Assembly (NCBI GenBank): GCA_038025085.1
Contig: CM076154.1
Span: 37,800,501 to 37,864,500 of the forward strand
DNA: 64,000 bases
Origin: Tetragonia tetragonoides
Taxonomy: Eukaryota; Streptophyta; Magnoliopsida; Caryophyllales; Aizoaceae
Reading direction: 5' to 3'
The position numbers were made by a program, and so were the translations under genes. Of this stretch, positions 11,805 through 24,509 are shown piece after piece (positions within the stretch are counted from its first letter, which is position 1; every line of letters starts with the position of its first letter). The notes under the pieces are model-generated. The model saw nothing but the letters and a program-made list of their open reading frames with translations. It was not told where the DNA came from and made no database searches.

Positions 11805-14800
11805 TTAAGGCTTTGCCTCAATGATGACACCTTTGATTACCAATCCGCCTTTTAAAGCAGGTGGCCACTCAAGAGGGAAACACAAGGAAAAACTTAACTC
11901 TGCAGTTTTTGGTGACGAAGTCTTGAATTCACCAGCCAAAACTTGTATCCATTCATTTCTAGGCATGTCATTCAAGTTCACATTGTGCACCTGACTTTGC
12001 CGACCAGGAATAGCAAGTTGACATTCAAGAGATCTCGCCCATCGAGATGCTGATTCTTCTAACATGATAACATAGGATATCTCATATTTTACTTTTGGAG
12101 AGAGATCTATGATGTTGAATCTTCCACTCACACGTAGCACAAATTCAGGTGGTTTTAGGTTGGCCACTTTGATTAATGTTCCATCTCTGCCAAACAAACA
12201 AATAATGTATGTGTGTCAGATCTACAATGAATACTGCAATTTCCCAAGTAATGGGTTACTACTTTACAACTTACAAGCAGATTTCTTATTTATTTTACTA
12301 GTTTCTTGCATGTAATATATATCAGGATGGCTAGTTGCAGCCAAACCCTGAAGTAGACCCCTTCATTCCCCTCTCTCCTTGTACATACCTTTCTGTCATT
12401 TCACTCCATTCCCAGCACTCAAAGTCAGCAAAGTTGAGGTCCATCGCATACACCATGAAGCAATTATAATAGCGGTCTTGTTGCTTCACAACCCAGTATC
12501 TCTGCATTAAATAATAATAAGTTGAATCAATTGACTATACAAAAGAAATCAGAAGTTTGTGCAAGGGGATAGTAGAGGGAAAGAATGAAAATAGGACTAA
12601 TAAACTCGCCTTCTTTCTATTATCCAGGAAAACCCCAGCAGTGAGCTGTTCAAACATATTGCGGATGGAGGAAATGTCAACAGTAGAATCACACTTTTGT
12701 ATGATGGCCTCACAATTATGAGGCAGCTTAAGCCTTTTCTGTGACCACCCATACTCAATTGCTTTTTTGCTAAACTCTTCAGGCATGCAAAAAAAGTCCA
12801 GTTGTTGAAGGGTTGTGATGTATGTTAAACCTTGGGGAAACTTCCATAGACTCCTACATCCTACGATCTCCAGTTTCTTAAGACACAGCATCGCCCCCTG
12901 CTCTATCCTCCATGTGTCCCAGGTTTGAAGATCCTCCAGGTAGAGCTCCTCGAGCTGGGGAAAAGACCCTGTTTGACAAGGGAAAATGGTGCCGATATAG
13001 GAATTTGACAGTCTTAGGAGCTTTAGGTGGGCCAATCCCCCAAGAGCCACCATCGAATCCACATCCTTTAGCATGCTATCCTTCAATTCTAGCTTGACAA
13101 GGTTCACAGGCAATAAAAGTGACAGTTTCATCCCTAATTTTCCAATCAGTACAAGTTTGTGCAAGTGTTGGTTGTTAGAGAGTGGTATCACCTCATGCAA
13201 GGCTATGCCATCTCTCAGCTCACAGTGAAGTGTCTGGAGCCCATCAGACATAAGGCTCGGACAACTTAAGGCAGCCTTCAAGTCCTTTTCCTTTGACACA
13301 ACAATCTTCAGCTTCTTCAGAGTATTACTTGACATTGACACCTCCCTTGCCAACCATTGGCACCCTGCCTCTTGCTTCACACCCCATAAAGTCTGCAAGC
13401 TCCTCATACTGCTCAGCATCAACCTTTGTACACTCCAAGGGCATTCAATTGGCAGAAATAGATGCCTAAGCAGCAACAGCTTCCCAAAGACATTGGGGAT
13501 TTTTATTGGTACATTATTATCAGAGGCGACATTTCTGTAGTCTAAGGTTAATAGGTTCCTCAGTTTCCCAATTTCTACAGGAAGTTCAGTAATGTTTGTG
13601 GCACGCACTCCAAGGTATCTCAAGTGAACTAAGCTTCCAATTTCGGTAGGCAGGGCGCCAGTGCCTGTCTTAATACCCCAGAGATTTAGCAATCTCAACA
13701 GCTTGAAATTCTGATGCACAACTCCCAAGTCCAACAAATCCTTGTGATTATACGCAGAGTATGAGACGCTAGATCGCGACAGCCATACAAGTGACCTCAG
13801 ATGTGAAGCTTGTGTTGGGAAAGAGGAACTGTGAAAATGGGAGTGGTAAAACTTGTAAGTAACTAATTATCAAGTAAGTTTTTTACAAAATCTGAAATTG
13901 ATCCGTCTTACTTTATGTCATTTCACATTCTCTCTTATTTCATAACTACTACATGAAAAAATAATTTAACAATGTACACTAATATTCTGAGAAAATGAAA
14001 ACAGTATATATATTTTTTTAGATAAGAAATTTTTTATTAATGAATCAATGAAAGAATACAAAAGGGTGGAGGACAAGAAGTCCTCAGAAGGAAAGCAATA
14101 AATATCTACAAGTCCCGCCACTGCAACTGAACTAGAGTAAGCGGGACACCCTTGAATGCCCCTGCTGCCTTAGCCCAAAGTGATGCTAAGTAAACAGCAT
14201 GATCCCAAACATAATCAACTGTTCTCCCAGACGCGGAGAAGATCCTCGAATTCCGCTCTAGCCAAATACACCACAGAATGGCCATAGACGCACTATTCTT
14301 AGGTTCCTTAAATTACTCAAGTAACCATATGGTATTAGATTATACAATATGACCCTAGGATATACAAACAATATCCCCCCAGCCCTTCTAGTCTTTATTC
14401 TAGTAAATTGCTACTAATAAGCAGTTTCACTATCAAGTGCATGTGTCCAAACCTAAATGAGATTTTGAATGTGAAAGCACTATCAAATGACTTGTATGGG
14501 AGTAAGTGAGCAGAGCCTTATCTTCCCATTCTTTTCTCTGACTTGTTTGTGAGCTTCTCAGTAGTTAAAATGTAGTGTTTGTTGATGATATAATGGCTCT
14601 TTTCATGCTCCGCATCTATTATATTTTTGCTTGTCACAACAGCAGGGACATGTTGGATAAGACTACCAGAGGGTCATATGAGACTTCAACTTATCGATGA
14701 TCACTTAAACAGGCATAAAAAGAAAGGAGGTGGACATATAACTAAAGAAAAGAAACACTGGTGAGAGACCCCTAACATACACTTGTGAATATAAGGTCAG

Positions 14801-16709
14801 TACTTCACGGAACTCAAAACACTTTCACGTTTATTATGCCTCCAATTTCCGGGAAAAAGAAAGATGCCAGCTCAGGACAAAGCATCAAACGGATGATGTC
14901 ATGAGGTAATTAAAAGTAACAATGCTAGTGCTGTTCTAAAAAATATACTACAAGTATGAGCATGCATGAAAATGAAAAGGTACCATTTACTTTGGACTGT
15001 TAAAATATGTCCACAGTTTAAACACAATATATCCAAGTCTATAATATCTACTACCTTGAATGCAGAGCAGCTCGGCGTGGTTGAATTGCTAATTTGGACA
15101 AATCATTGGTGGCTGAACCACTGATAGGAGTATAAATTTCAAGAAAACTCTGCTCCTTGGCTTTGCTGACACAGAGATCACGCAACAAATCGTGCAAGCG
15201 AACTGACTTAATCTCTCCCTTAAAATTGGTCCTCACCACCTGAATCATGAACCGATAGCTCAGCTCCTCCAGATGTTGTGTTGCTAGATCTTCTAGGGAC
15301 ATCTCTTTGTGCGTACCAACAAGACCTTCGGCTATCCACATACGTGTAAGCATTCCAGCTGGAATCAGGCAATCTTCCGGAAACACGCCCAGATGAAGAA
15401 AGCAAGGCTTGAGATAATAAGGTAGATCATCATAACTCAAAGCCAATAAATCCCCTACTCTACCATACATATGTGTGCCTGTACCTTCCATCACTCTAGC
15501 CCTTACAGCTTCACTCACTAGTTGCCATTCCCTGATGCTACCTTTTGTGTTCAAAATCCCAGCTAGTGCTACTATAGCTAGGGGTAGTCCATCACATTTC
15601 TCAAGCATTTCCTTCCCCAGACTTTCAAAGCATTCCATGTTGTAATTGGTGCTATTACTGAGGGCAATCCTACAGAATAACTTCCATCCCTCCTCCTCGC
15701 TTAGAGGTCGTAGCTCGTGAATATGCAGGTTGTGCTGGAGCTTTAGGAACTGAAAGATTTCTCGGTTGCGACTTGTGATAATGGTCTTGCTTCCTCCCTC
15801 AATATTGCCCCGTGGGAGGGCGGGGAGAATTTCCTCTAGGGCTTCTCTCCTCCACACATCATCCAGGACCACCAAGTAGGATTTCTTTCTTAGTATATTG
15901 CGGAGCCTGTCTACAAGTTCTTCCACGCTCAATCTGGTGTGTAGCTTGGCCCTCTCTTTGGGGCCACCAACCTTCCTCAATATTTCTGATAGGACATGTT
16001 GGGTGCTCCATTCTTGAGATACGAAAACCCATGCTGTACAATCAAAGCAGTCTTTGGTAAATGGATGATTGTAGAGCTTCCTAGCAAGGGTGGTTTTCCC
16101 TGATCCACCCATCCCTACCATAGAAAGGACGTTTACTTGGTTCTTCCCCTCACCCATAAGCACTTCTACCAGCTTTGCAATGTCTTTCTCCAAGCCAACA
16201 ACAAAGTCACCATCATTGTCATCATAGGGGTAACTTCTTGGCCTTTTCTTCCACAATCTTTCATGACAAGATGATCTAAAACCTTCCGAATCTAACTCAG
16301 TTGTTCTTCTCACGCTACAACCATTTAATTTGTCGGTGATTCGTTTCAAACTGCTCTGGATTTCCTGTATTTGCTTCCCGACTTTGTATACATGTGGTGC
16401 ACTATTCAAAAAGCAGGCAGATCTCATGAACCAGCTCCTATTACTTGGTTCAGCCTTCACTTGAACTTTAAAGATGTAAGTGTCAATCACATCCTCGGCA
16501 TCATAGGCAAGCCTCCTTATTTGGCCTATCAAAGTACCAACTTCTCTCATTTCTTGCTTTGCATCAGCATCTTGGAGATACTGCTGAATGACTTCTAGCT
16601 CTTCTTGCAGGCCCCGCACTTGGGCTTCCACGTTGTAGATTGTGCTTGCCTCTTGGATAAGCAACGAGCCAATCCATTGGGCAGCTGACTCGACTGTAGA
16701 AGCTGCCAT
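11805..16709 (-). CDS. Gene B: divergent CC-NB-ARC-LRR-PP2 receptor, intact
   Basis: Same architecture as gene A but clearly diverged. Four exons: 16709-15055, 13828-12610, 12501-12389, 12186-11805. Phases agree and the sum is 3369 nt (1122 aa plus stop). I chose the ATG at 16709 (MAASTVESAAQWIGSLL), aligned with gene A, over an upstream ATG at 16748 that adds 13 residues. CC and NB-ARC are in one exon, so the intron splitting the CC of A and C is absent. Motifs: EDVID, P-loop GMGGSGKTT (199-207), LVVLDDVW, GSKTIITSRN, GLPLA, LHDLLRDLC. LRRs span about 552-958. The PP2 exons read RYWVVKQQDRYYNCFMVYAM, then LSPKVKYEISYVIML, then WIQVLAGEF and LVIKGVIIEAKP. The donor after the LRR exon is GC (AAG then GCGAGT) rather than GT. 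The large intron (15054-13829) holds a LINE fragment. Confidence 0.88.
12608..12609 (-). other. Non-canonical GC splice donor in gene B
   Basis: At the position where A, C and D have CAG then GTAAGT, gene B has AAG then GCGAGT. Splicing here preserves phase 0 into the PP2 exon at 12501. GC-AG introns are a known minor class. If it were not used, translation would run on into the intron and lose the PP2 domain. Confidence 0.6.
14010..14306 (-). mobile_element. 5'-truncated LINE fragment in a gene B intron
   Basis: The minus strand encodes ILWCIWLERNSRIFSASGRT and continues to LVQLQWRDL then TAG (14106), the C-terminal zf-RVT-type end of plant L1-like ORF2 proteins. It is followed by a 3' untranslated part ending in an A-rich tail near 14010. 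Only the last 200 nt of coding sequence remain. Confidence 0.75.
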
Positions 16710-17640
16710 TGTTGTTCTCACTGCTAGTTCTTGAGGTTTGTTAAGCAATGTGACTGACTTTTTGGCAGTGCCTCACACCATATAATCAAGATGGAAACGC
16801 ACCCATATATGGTAGACTGGTAGAAGACTACTATTCATCAAGACTTCAAGTCAACTTTAGATGGGCCAAAAAATAAATTAAAATAAGATAACCAATATTT
16901 CTCTGTTGAAGTGTTCAAATACGTGTGTTGCATGGTCACTAAGCACTAAGCAGCCACTCCCCTGCAACCGTCTTGTGGTGAATGAGTCAAAGGAGTGACT
17001 TTGATAGTATTCTAAATATGGGCGACTGTATAATTTTATTTATTTTTTAAAGATAATCCTATGGGCCATGGAGTTAATGACCAGGAAAACCTCCAGTGAC
17101 CCTTAGGAAACTCGAGGCTGAGCTACCCCCTCAGGGTTGACCGACTTATAAAAATTAAGCCTTGACTTTTAAAGGGGGTGGCTTTAAATAATTTAGGTAT
17201 GAGTTTTAAGAGTTTTATAGGTGACTTCAAATTAAGCTCAGGCACCCTTTTATCACCATGAGACGGTTGCACACAAGATCCTATTTCCATCAACTGTAAA
17301 TCTGTAATACAGTTTGGTGAATCGTGAACACAAGTAAACACAACCAACTAACTATTTGGGGAATAGCAATAATAAATTACGCATCAAACCGTATATTATA
17401 CTCCCATACAAATACAATATCCAACGAACTAGTGTAAGAATCCCATTATACAGAAGCTGAAATCATCCATTTAAAATGCTCCAATTATAATTATCATAAA
17501 AACCAAACGGGCAAAACAAATGAAATGCTAGAAAGTCTGAATTTGATGTATAATATAACTAAGAAAAGCGGGAAAAAAAATTGAAACCCATAAGTGTAAA
17601 TCAGCAATCATAAAATACGAGTACAAATTAAAGAACTCAC
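16710..17640. other. Upstream region of gene B, no gene
   Basis: One W-box core (AGTCAA, 16849-16854; TTGACT on the gene strand) lies about 140 bp upstream of the gene B ATG. A short repeat at 17041-17150 (ATGGAGTTAATGACCAGG) recurs near 45790-45850. Nothing else with coding character is visible. Confidence 0.4.
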
Positions 17641-17648
17641 AGTCACGG

Positions 17649-18780
17649 GAAAATAAATTAATAAATAATAATGAAATTCACAAAAATCAGAAATGAAACT
17701 AACCTCCGGGGAAGAAGCAGGTGTTTGGGGCCAACAAAAGAGCTGTTCCATGGGAGAGATGACGTCATATGACGTGGGCTAGGCCTGGCAAAAGCTGACT
17801 CGACCCGACCCGACAACCCGACCTAAACCTAACCACAATTTACATGCATACTATAGCTATGTATATATATTCCCCTCCCCTGTATACTTATCCTGAAGAC
17901 TAGTACTAATCCTAACTCTCCAAGTCAATAAGTCAACAAGTCAACCTTTTCCATTGTCCACATAATTTAGAGGAAAACACTTTAGTCAATGTTCTGTAAT
18001 GACTTTGCTTTACCATTGTCGAAAAAACTGGGAAATGAAGTAGCATTTGCTGACACTAATGCTGACAGGGTCCCATGACATCAATTTGTCCTCAAAGCAG
18101 ATTGAAACACAAATGCCCAGCAAGGAATTAACTAACGCTTAAACACAAATGTCCAAGTCATTGAAGCAAAACATCAAACAGTTGGTGAACAACCAATAAC
18201 CCATCCTTTTTTCAATAATCCTCCTAATTCAGCAATTGAATCCATATTCTGAAGCAGAATTATCACCAATTTGAATAGAATTCCCCAATTATCACAAACT
18301 AAACAAAATGCCACAACCAGGAAAAAAGGAAAATAAATTAATAAATAATAATGAAATTCATAAAAATCAGAAATGAAACTAACCTCTGGGGAAGAAGCAT
18401 TGGTGTTTGGGGGGCAAGAAAAGAGCTGTTCCATGGCGGAGATGACGTCATATGATGTGGGCTGAGAAGAGAGAAAATCCCCAAATTGAGCAACCCTAGA
18501 AGATTGCAGTAAGTCATTAATAGTTAAAAGCTTGAAGCTTGGACTGACAATGGCGCCATTGAATTTGATTACCAACACCAGCAACATCAACAATGTGATG
18601 TTGATTCATGGAGAATATTATGTCTCCAATATAATCAATTGGTGATTCTGGTGACATTATCATAATGATATGAGAGATTTCGTATGTAATTTGAAAAGAA
18701 GAACTTTGTCGAATTATTAAGGAGTGGAAATTGGGAAAGTTCAAAATAACTATCAACCCAAAATTAAAGCGGTTCAAAAA
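17649..18780 (-). pseudogene. Broken second and third copies of the unrecognised gene fragment
   Basis: A short copy of the exon/intron border (17649-17780) is followed by about 55 bp of a CCCGACCCGACC-rich element end (17781-17835). A second, longer copy (17836-18655) then matches 9221-10040. In the long copy the exon is frameshifted near 18575, where the sequence differs from 9975, so the first-exon reading frame is lost. Confidence 0.65.
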
Positions 18781-19680
18781 TGGTTTTTTTTGCTAGTCAA
18801 AAGGAGAGTGCAAGTAAATGGCAATCGAGTTACCCCTACTACGTCATGTTCGGACTCTTGTTTTTAATAGCGAACATATCAGATTAGCTGGATAACCAGC
18901 GCATACACTGGCCCCCTCAACGTAGCACTAACAAGGGGCTTGTATAATTCTTAGAAGTCGGGCTTGGCTAGGTTGGTCGTGGGCCGGGTTTGACACGAAA
19001 GTTTGGCAAGCGGGTTTGGAAATCAGAAGTTGGAATGCGTTAAAAGGCTGGCGGCCCTTATAATTTCAGCGAAACCGCTGGTAATAAAGAAAATCCTATA
19101 GAGAAAGGGTGAACCCTAAACCCCAAATGACATTAATTTGTTTTTTGAGGGTCACAAATGACCTTAAGATTTAAGATTTTGTTATTGCTAGGGGTGCATA
19201 CACCATTAACTATGAAGCAATCAACGAGTTAATCAGAATTTATGAGTTTGAATATTTTTACATAAAAATTAATTTAGTCAATAAAGTGTACAAATTCTAC
19301 ATACTTTTTTTAAAAATCCTTAATATAATAAATGATGCGCAACGTATACTAGTTAAGTGTAATTCGCTTATTATAAGTCACGTCGAGAAGGTAATAAATT
19401 CTAGTAGCAAATTAGATGACTATAATAAAGGACACATTAATCTAACTAAGTTTACTAGACCTCCTCCCCGTTTGAAGTTAGACTCACTTTTATTTGCCCA
19501 TAGGTAGTTAAGAGCTACCGCCAGTAAGAGGAGCTCCTAACTCTTCCTATCTTTCTTACATTTCCACACAAAAAAACAATTACAAAATTCCAAATATACT
19601 TGCCCAGCTCCATGAAAAAGAAACTTTAGAGATTTCAACTTTCAAGCTGGTCATGCACACAATTGAGACGGCTTTCAAAT
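18781..19680. other. Intergenic, no gene seen
   Basis: AT-rich sequence with no supported coding region, tandem repeat or element border. Confidence 0.35.
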
Positions 19681-20590
19681 CCTCCTCCGTTGGCAGTATG
19701 TGAGACACTAGATTGTGTCAACAAAACCAGTGACCTCAACTGTGAAACTTGTGGGGGTAATGCGCCAAATTTTTATATACTCCCAACTCCGCGGAGCTGG
19801 GAGCTAAGCGCGTGAGATCCACGCGCCACCACGATGGCGCGTGAGGCTCACACGCCTCCACTTTTTTTTTTTTCTTTTTTTTTTTTTTTGCACTTTCACC
19901 TTCTAGAGTTCACCAAGCCCCAAATTAAACCCTTTTCAACCTAGGGTTTTCATTTTTTGAGATTTTTGAGTATTTTTTGGGATTTTCGAATTTTTTTGGG
20001 GGTTTTATTAATTTTCCGGTGGGGGGCGGGGGAGGGGAGGTGGTGGCTGGGGGAGGCCACGGCTGAGGTTGAAGGTCGGAGTCGACCTTCGCCGTGGCCT
20101 GGGCGGGGGTGGAAGGGCGGCAGGGGGGCGGGGGTGAAGTAGGAGAGAGAAGAAGGAGTTAGGGTTTTCCGGTGGGGAGCGGGGGAGGGGAGGTGGTGGC
20201 TGGGGAAGGCCACGGCTGAGGTCGACGGCCGGAGTCGACCTCCGCCGTGGCCAGGGCGGGGGTGGAAGGGCGGGGGTGAAGGAGGAGAGAGAAAATGGGG
20301 TTTTGGGTTTGGAGTGAGGGGAGGGGTGGGGTCGGTTGGTGGGGGCCACCGTCGGAGTCTCTGGCCGACGCCGACCACGACGGTGGCCCGGGCGGTGAGG
20401 GTGGGGCGGTGGTGGCGGCAGTTGGACGGCACCGGCGATCGGGGAAGGGGGAGGAGAGAGAAAGTGAGGTGAGAGAGATAATGGGTGAAGAAGAGAGAGA
20501 GAATGAGTGAAGGCTTCATGAAGCTTGGTGGAGGTGGGACTATATTTACCTATTGGGTAATGCGGTCCTGCAAAGAGAAGAAAATGCATT
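19681..20590 (-). pseudogene. Relic of an NLR LRR exon start, split by an insertion
   Basis: 19681-19764 and 20565-20590 together match the first bases of the LRR exon of A, C and D. These include the acceptor (TTCTCTTTGCAG then GACCGCATTACC) and the segment encoding SVSHTAY. The rest of the NLR is gone, so this marks another lost NLR unit between B and C. Confidence 0.75.
19765..20554. mobile_element. MULE-like element with 9-10-bp target-site duplication
   Basis: GGGTAATGCG occurs immediately on both sides (19755-19764 and 20555-20564), and the uninterrupted LRR sequence of gene A is the empty site. The ends resemble each other inverted (AATTTTTATATACTCCC and AATAGGTAAATATAGTCCC). The 9-10-bp duplication fits Mutator-like transposons. 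The interior is extremely GC-rich and contains an internal direct duplication (about 20020-20150 and 20165-20280). It may be captured sequence. The proline-rich open frames in it are low complexity. Confidence 0.7.
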
Positions 20591-20674
20591 CAATTTTTAG
20601 TTATTGCCTCTGAAACTTGCCACTATCATTTCATTTAGAATCCAATTTTATAATTTATACAGTATATGCTATGT

Positions 20675-21242
20675 TTGTTTTTTTTGAATAGCAAAAAATC
20701 CTTGTATTAATGTAGGCAACTAATTGCCTAGAGAAGTACAACAATCCTGAGGCCCTTAAAGCCCTGAATTACAACCAAAGGAACAAATCTTGATTTCGTC
20801 TACTAGCCTAGCCATATGATCGGCTTTAACATTCTTCTCTCTAACGATGTGAGTATGTGACAAACCATGAAACTGTCTAACTTTGCAAAGAAAATATCCA
20901 GCTCAACAAATAGGTTCCAATAAACCCAAGGTCTCTGAGTCTTCTTCGTTATCCACCCAACAATATAGCTAGAATCACTCTCAAAGCAAACCTTTAGATT
21001 TGGTCAATCTGTATGAGTTTGTAAGAAATGCATTGCATGTTTAAAAGCAAGGAGTTCTGCTACATTAGCATCTTGTATCCCCACATTAACAGAGAACATT
21101 CCCACTGTAGATGTCTCATCATCCTTCACGCAACCACCACTACCCACCGGATTTGGTTTGCCATTTGCTGACCCATCCAAGTTAACCTTCAACCATCCTT
21201 CAGGGAGAGGGGACCATGCATCCCATGGGAAGAAGTGTCAGT
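20675..21242 (-). mobile_element. 5'-truncated LINE with RNase H remnant
   Basis: Flanked by a 17-bp target-site duplication (TACAGTATATGCTATGT at 20658-20674 and 21243-21259). Minus-strand sequence encodes KVNLDGSANGKPNPVGSGG, then DANVAELLAFKHAMHFLQ, a stop, then CFESDSSYIVGWI. This is the RNase H-type domain at the end of plant non-LTR retrotransposon ORF2. The poly-A tail appears as a T-run at about 20680. Confidence 0.85.
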
Positions 21243-21580
21243 TACAGTATATGCTATGTATTATTTTTAATGATATGTAAGGTTACATTAGGCAGTTGGG
21301 TAACACACTGAACATTCTGAATATGGCTAAATCTATGAGTGTTGTGTTGCCTTATATTTAAGTGACATTTTAGATATACACTGCCTGAGTTTTTTTTGTT
21401 GATATGTCTGTCATCTTGCCCATCTTAGATAGCTTTATCACTGCTGCCTATTCACTTTTGTTTGTATTGACAATAATATAATCTTTGAATGCACAGATCT
21501 CAGGGATTTGCTTGTTTATCTTTTGCGTGTTTTGACACAACACCAAGGCCTCTTCAACTTGTATATCTCTAATATGCCAA
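21243..21580. other. Cluster 3' flank copy next to gene C
   Basis: Similar to 45460-45740 and, from about 21505, to the 3' flanks of A and D (TTCAACTTGTATATCTCTAA). No coding sequence is recognised. Confidence 0.5.
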
Positions 21581-22312
21581 TCATATCATCATATATATAT
21601 ATATAAAAGTGAGTTCATTTCGTGTGGCTATGACACGTGGGATGTTATGTAAGCGACGAAAATCATGTGGGCATGACTCCTAAGATGCCACGTGAGCGCC
21701 AAATTCGTGTGGTGATGACACGTAAGCCACCACCTAAGCCACCATCCGAGTGTGTCAAGCATTAATTAATAATCATTATTCGACTTCATAAATACAACCT
21801 ATTATATTTATCATCATATTATTCAGATTATAAAATAAAATAACTTTTGTTACGCTACTTTAAAAACTATAATTCTTCCTCCATTGAATCAGGTTCGGAA
21901 AATACTTCAAAATGAAATACATATGTACTATGTCCTATAAAGTTGGGATCTTTCGTCGGAGGATGACATGTGAGACACCACATGAGACAAATAGGTTCGT
22001 GTGAAGATGACACATAGACGCCACATCAGTATACGTTTAAAAGTGAGTCCAATTCGCGTGGACACGATGCGTATGACGCCATGTAGGAACTGTAAATTCG
22101 TGTGACGATGACACCTAAGCGTCACGTAAGCTAAGCTTGCTACATAGCCTAACAGGTAACAACTCATCATCCAAGTGACACTCATTAATGCCCATAATTA
22201 GTTGGCTTTACTACATATTTATTAGCATTTTTTTATATTACAAAATAAAATAAATAACGTAAGTCAAAAAATTATAAATTCTACTTCAATGAATTGGATT
22301 TGAAAAAAGTTG

Positions 22313-22314
<2 letters not shown>

Positions 22315-22357
<43 letters not shown>
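22315..22357. repeat. (AT)n microsatellite
   Basis: Perfect AT dinucleotide run inside the Helitron. Confidence 0.95.
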
Positions 22358-22360
<3 letters not shown>

Positions 22361-24207
22361 TAGGTTATTTTCGTGCGGTGATGACATGTAGGATGTCACA
22401 TAAGAGAAAATATTCATGTGAAGATGACACGTAGATTCCACATCTACACAATTTGGTTAAATAACAACAAACGATACTTCTAACAATACCTTAACTATTT
22501 GATGTCTTATGTATTTAACTTGATCTTTTATCTTTATAGCATAAATGAAATTTAATTAAGTGGTACGTTCCTACATGATTTACGTTTATAAATCAATCTT
22601 TTTTACATTCATTCTAGCTAATTCTGATGTAGATCAATTTAAAGGGACATTTCATACCGTGCGGTATAAAATAGACATGAGGTATCATCTAGAAAGTTAT
22701 CTTCATTTTCGAGAGATATTCACGAGTCCGTGCAGAGCACAGAGTTAAAATTAGTATATATATAAAGTTGAGTGTTACATGTGTGAGGCTGACACGTGCG
22801 ACGCCAATTAAGCGGACCAAATTAGTGTGATGTTGACAAGTAGGCTCCATGTAAGCAATTCATCCACATGTCACCTCATTAATTGCATCAACATTAATTG
22901 AATTTATCATTGCAATTCAATTAGATGTTTACAATTATTAGCATTTTGGTTCAAACTAGAAAAAGCAATAACTTGGATTACGCAACTCTAAGAAATAAAA
23001 TTCTTACATCATTGGGTTGGATTTGAAAAGTACTCCAAAATGAGATGCATATGTGCTATATTTAAGCCGGTAAAATTTGGTAGTAGATAATTGAATAAGC
23101 TAAAACATATGAGATCGATAAACATAGATATATTATAAAAGTGAGTTTAATTGGTGTGGGTATGACACATAGAACGCCAACTAGGAGAGCTAAATTCATG
23201 TGGCGCTGGCAGCTAAGCGCCACATAAACACAAGTTGCCACATAGTCTAATCCAAGTGTCGCACATTAATGTCCATCATTAGTTGGCTTAATATATATTT
23301 ATTAGCATATTATTTAAAACTACAAAATTTGGGTCATTAAAAGAGGGAACGTTATCCTACAAAATTTGGGTCATTAAAAGTTGAGTCATTTCCATGCGGC
23401 CGTAAATGTCTCTTCAAAGAGAATGTTCGTGCGAAGATGATACATAAACGCCACATGTGCACAACTTTCTCACGTAGTTTCAGTTGTGCGGTATAAAAGG
23501 AGCATGGTATGAAACTTTTAGTACAAATATAATGTTACTGCGGAATGAGTTTATTCTTTTTTTATCATTAATTGAATTATTTATTAAAATTAGTGTACAT
23601 ATACTATTTTTTCTCTCAATGTATATTTAGTCCAATCTCATTACAAAGAAAGGTGGAATTAAAATATTATTTATTAAAATATTATTTATTTAATAATTAT
23701 TATGATGCATAATACCGATAGAAATCTTTGCAAAAATTAAATTAAATAAATATATTTTTATCAATAATTTTAATAATTTCACTTCCCAAACGAGATAATA
23801 TGTATATGTCCTATAAAAGTTGGGTTCTTTCCGTGTGGTCATGACACGTAGGACGTCACATAAGAGGAAATGTTCGTGTGAAGATGACACGCACACGCTA
23901 CATGTGCTCAACTTTTGTCACATAGTTTTACTTGTGTGGAATAAAACAATCATGTGCTATCAACTTTTAGTGCACATATACCGTTAATGCAGAATGAGTT
24001 TATTCATTATTTTTATTAATTGAATTACTTATTAAAATCAGTGTACATATACTGTTTTTATATCTATCTAAACTTAGTCCAATCTCATTACAAATGAATG
24101 TCGCATGAAAATATCATTTTCAAGAATTAGCATGCTGCATCCTATGGATAGAAATCTTTGCAAAATAAAAATAAAATGTATTTCACTAATAAAATTAATA
24201 ATTTCAC

Positions 24208-24209
<2 letters not shown>

Positions 24210-24284
<75 letters not shown>
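24210..24284. repeat. (AT)n microsatellite
   Basis: AT dinucleotide run of about 75 bp just before the Helitron 3' hairpin. Confidence 0.95.
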
Positions 24285-24287
<3 letters not shown>

Positions 24288-24509
24288 TAAATAATTATTT
24301 TACGAGCCCGTATGAAGCACGGGGATAAAATCTAGTGTGATAATATATTTGAACAAGAAAATGAAAGACATAGTATCTTAACGGAAAATGAAAAAATGTT
24401 GGGAATAAATTAATGAAAGCTGTTGCCTGTTTTAGCACCTTCATATAAAGCAAAGAACCTCCCTAAACATAATTAAAGAGTAATACATATAACAAAGAAG
24501 TGAAGAACC

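Larger units (their letters stand above)
21581..24335 (+). mobile_element. Helitron-like element, non-autonomous, nested copies
   Basis: Starts with TC (TCATATCATCATATAT) and ends with CTAG. The end is preceded by a hairpin CCCGT-ATGAAGC-ACGGG (about 24308-24324), which is the Helitron 3' signature. Insertion lies between A and T: the left host ends TATGCCAA and the right host begins TGTGATAAT. The uninterrupted TATGCCAATGTGATAA is present next to gene D (near 61548), with a close form next to gene A. No Rep/helicase is encoded. Internal blocks resembling AAAGTGAGTTCATTTCGTGTG recur near 22755, 23130 and 23806, with a second 3'-like end near 22735, so several related Helitrons are nested. Confidence 0.8.

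Noticed and set aside
19950..20589. Two overlapping proline/histidine-rich frames of about 190 codons on the minus strand
   Set aside because: They lie wholly inside the GC-rich MULE-like element, are low complexity, and are open because of base composition.
24105..24290. Small frame ending in a YIYIYI repeat
   Set aside because: It is translation of an (AT)n microsatellite within the Helitron; the same applies to frames at 44132-44338.
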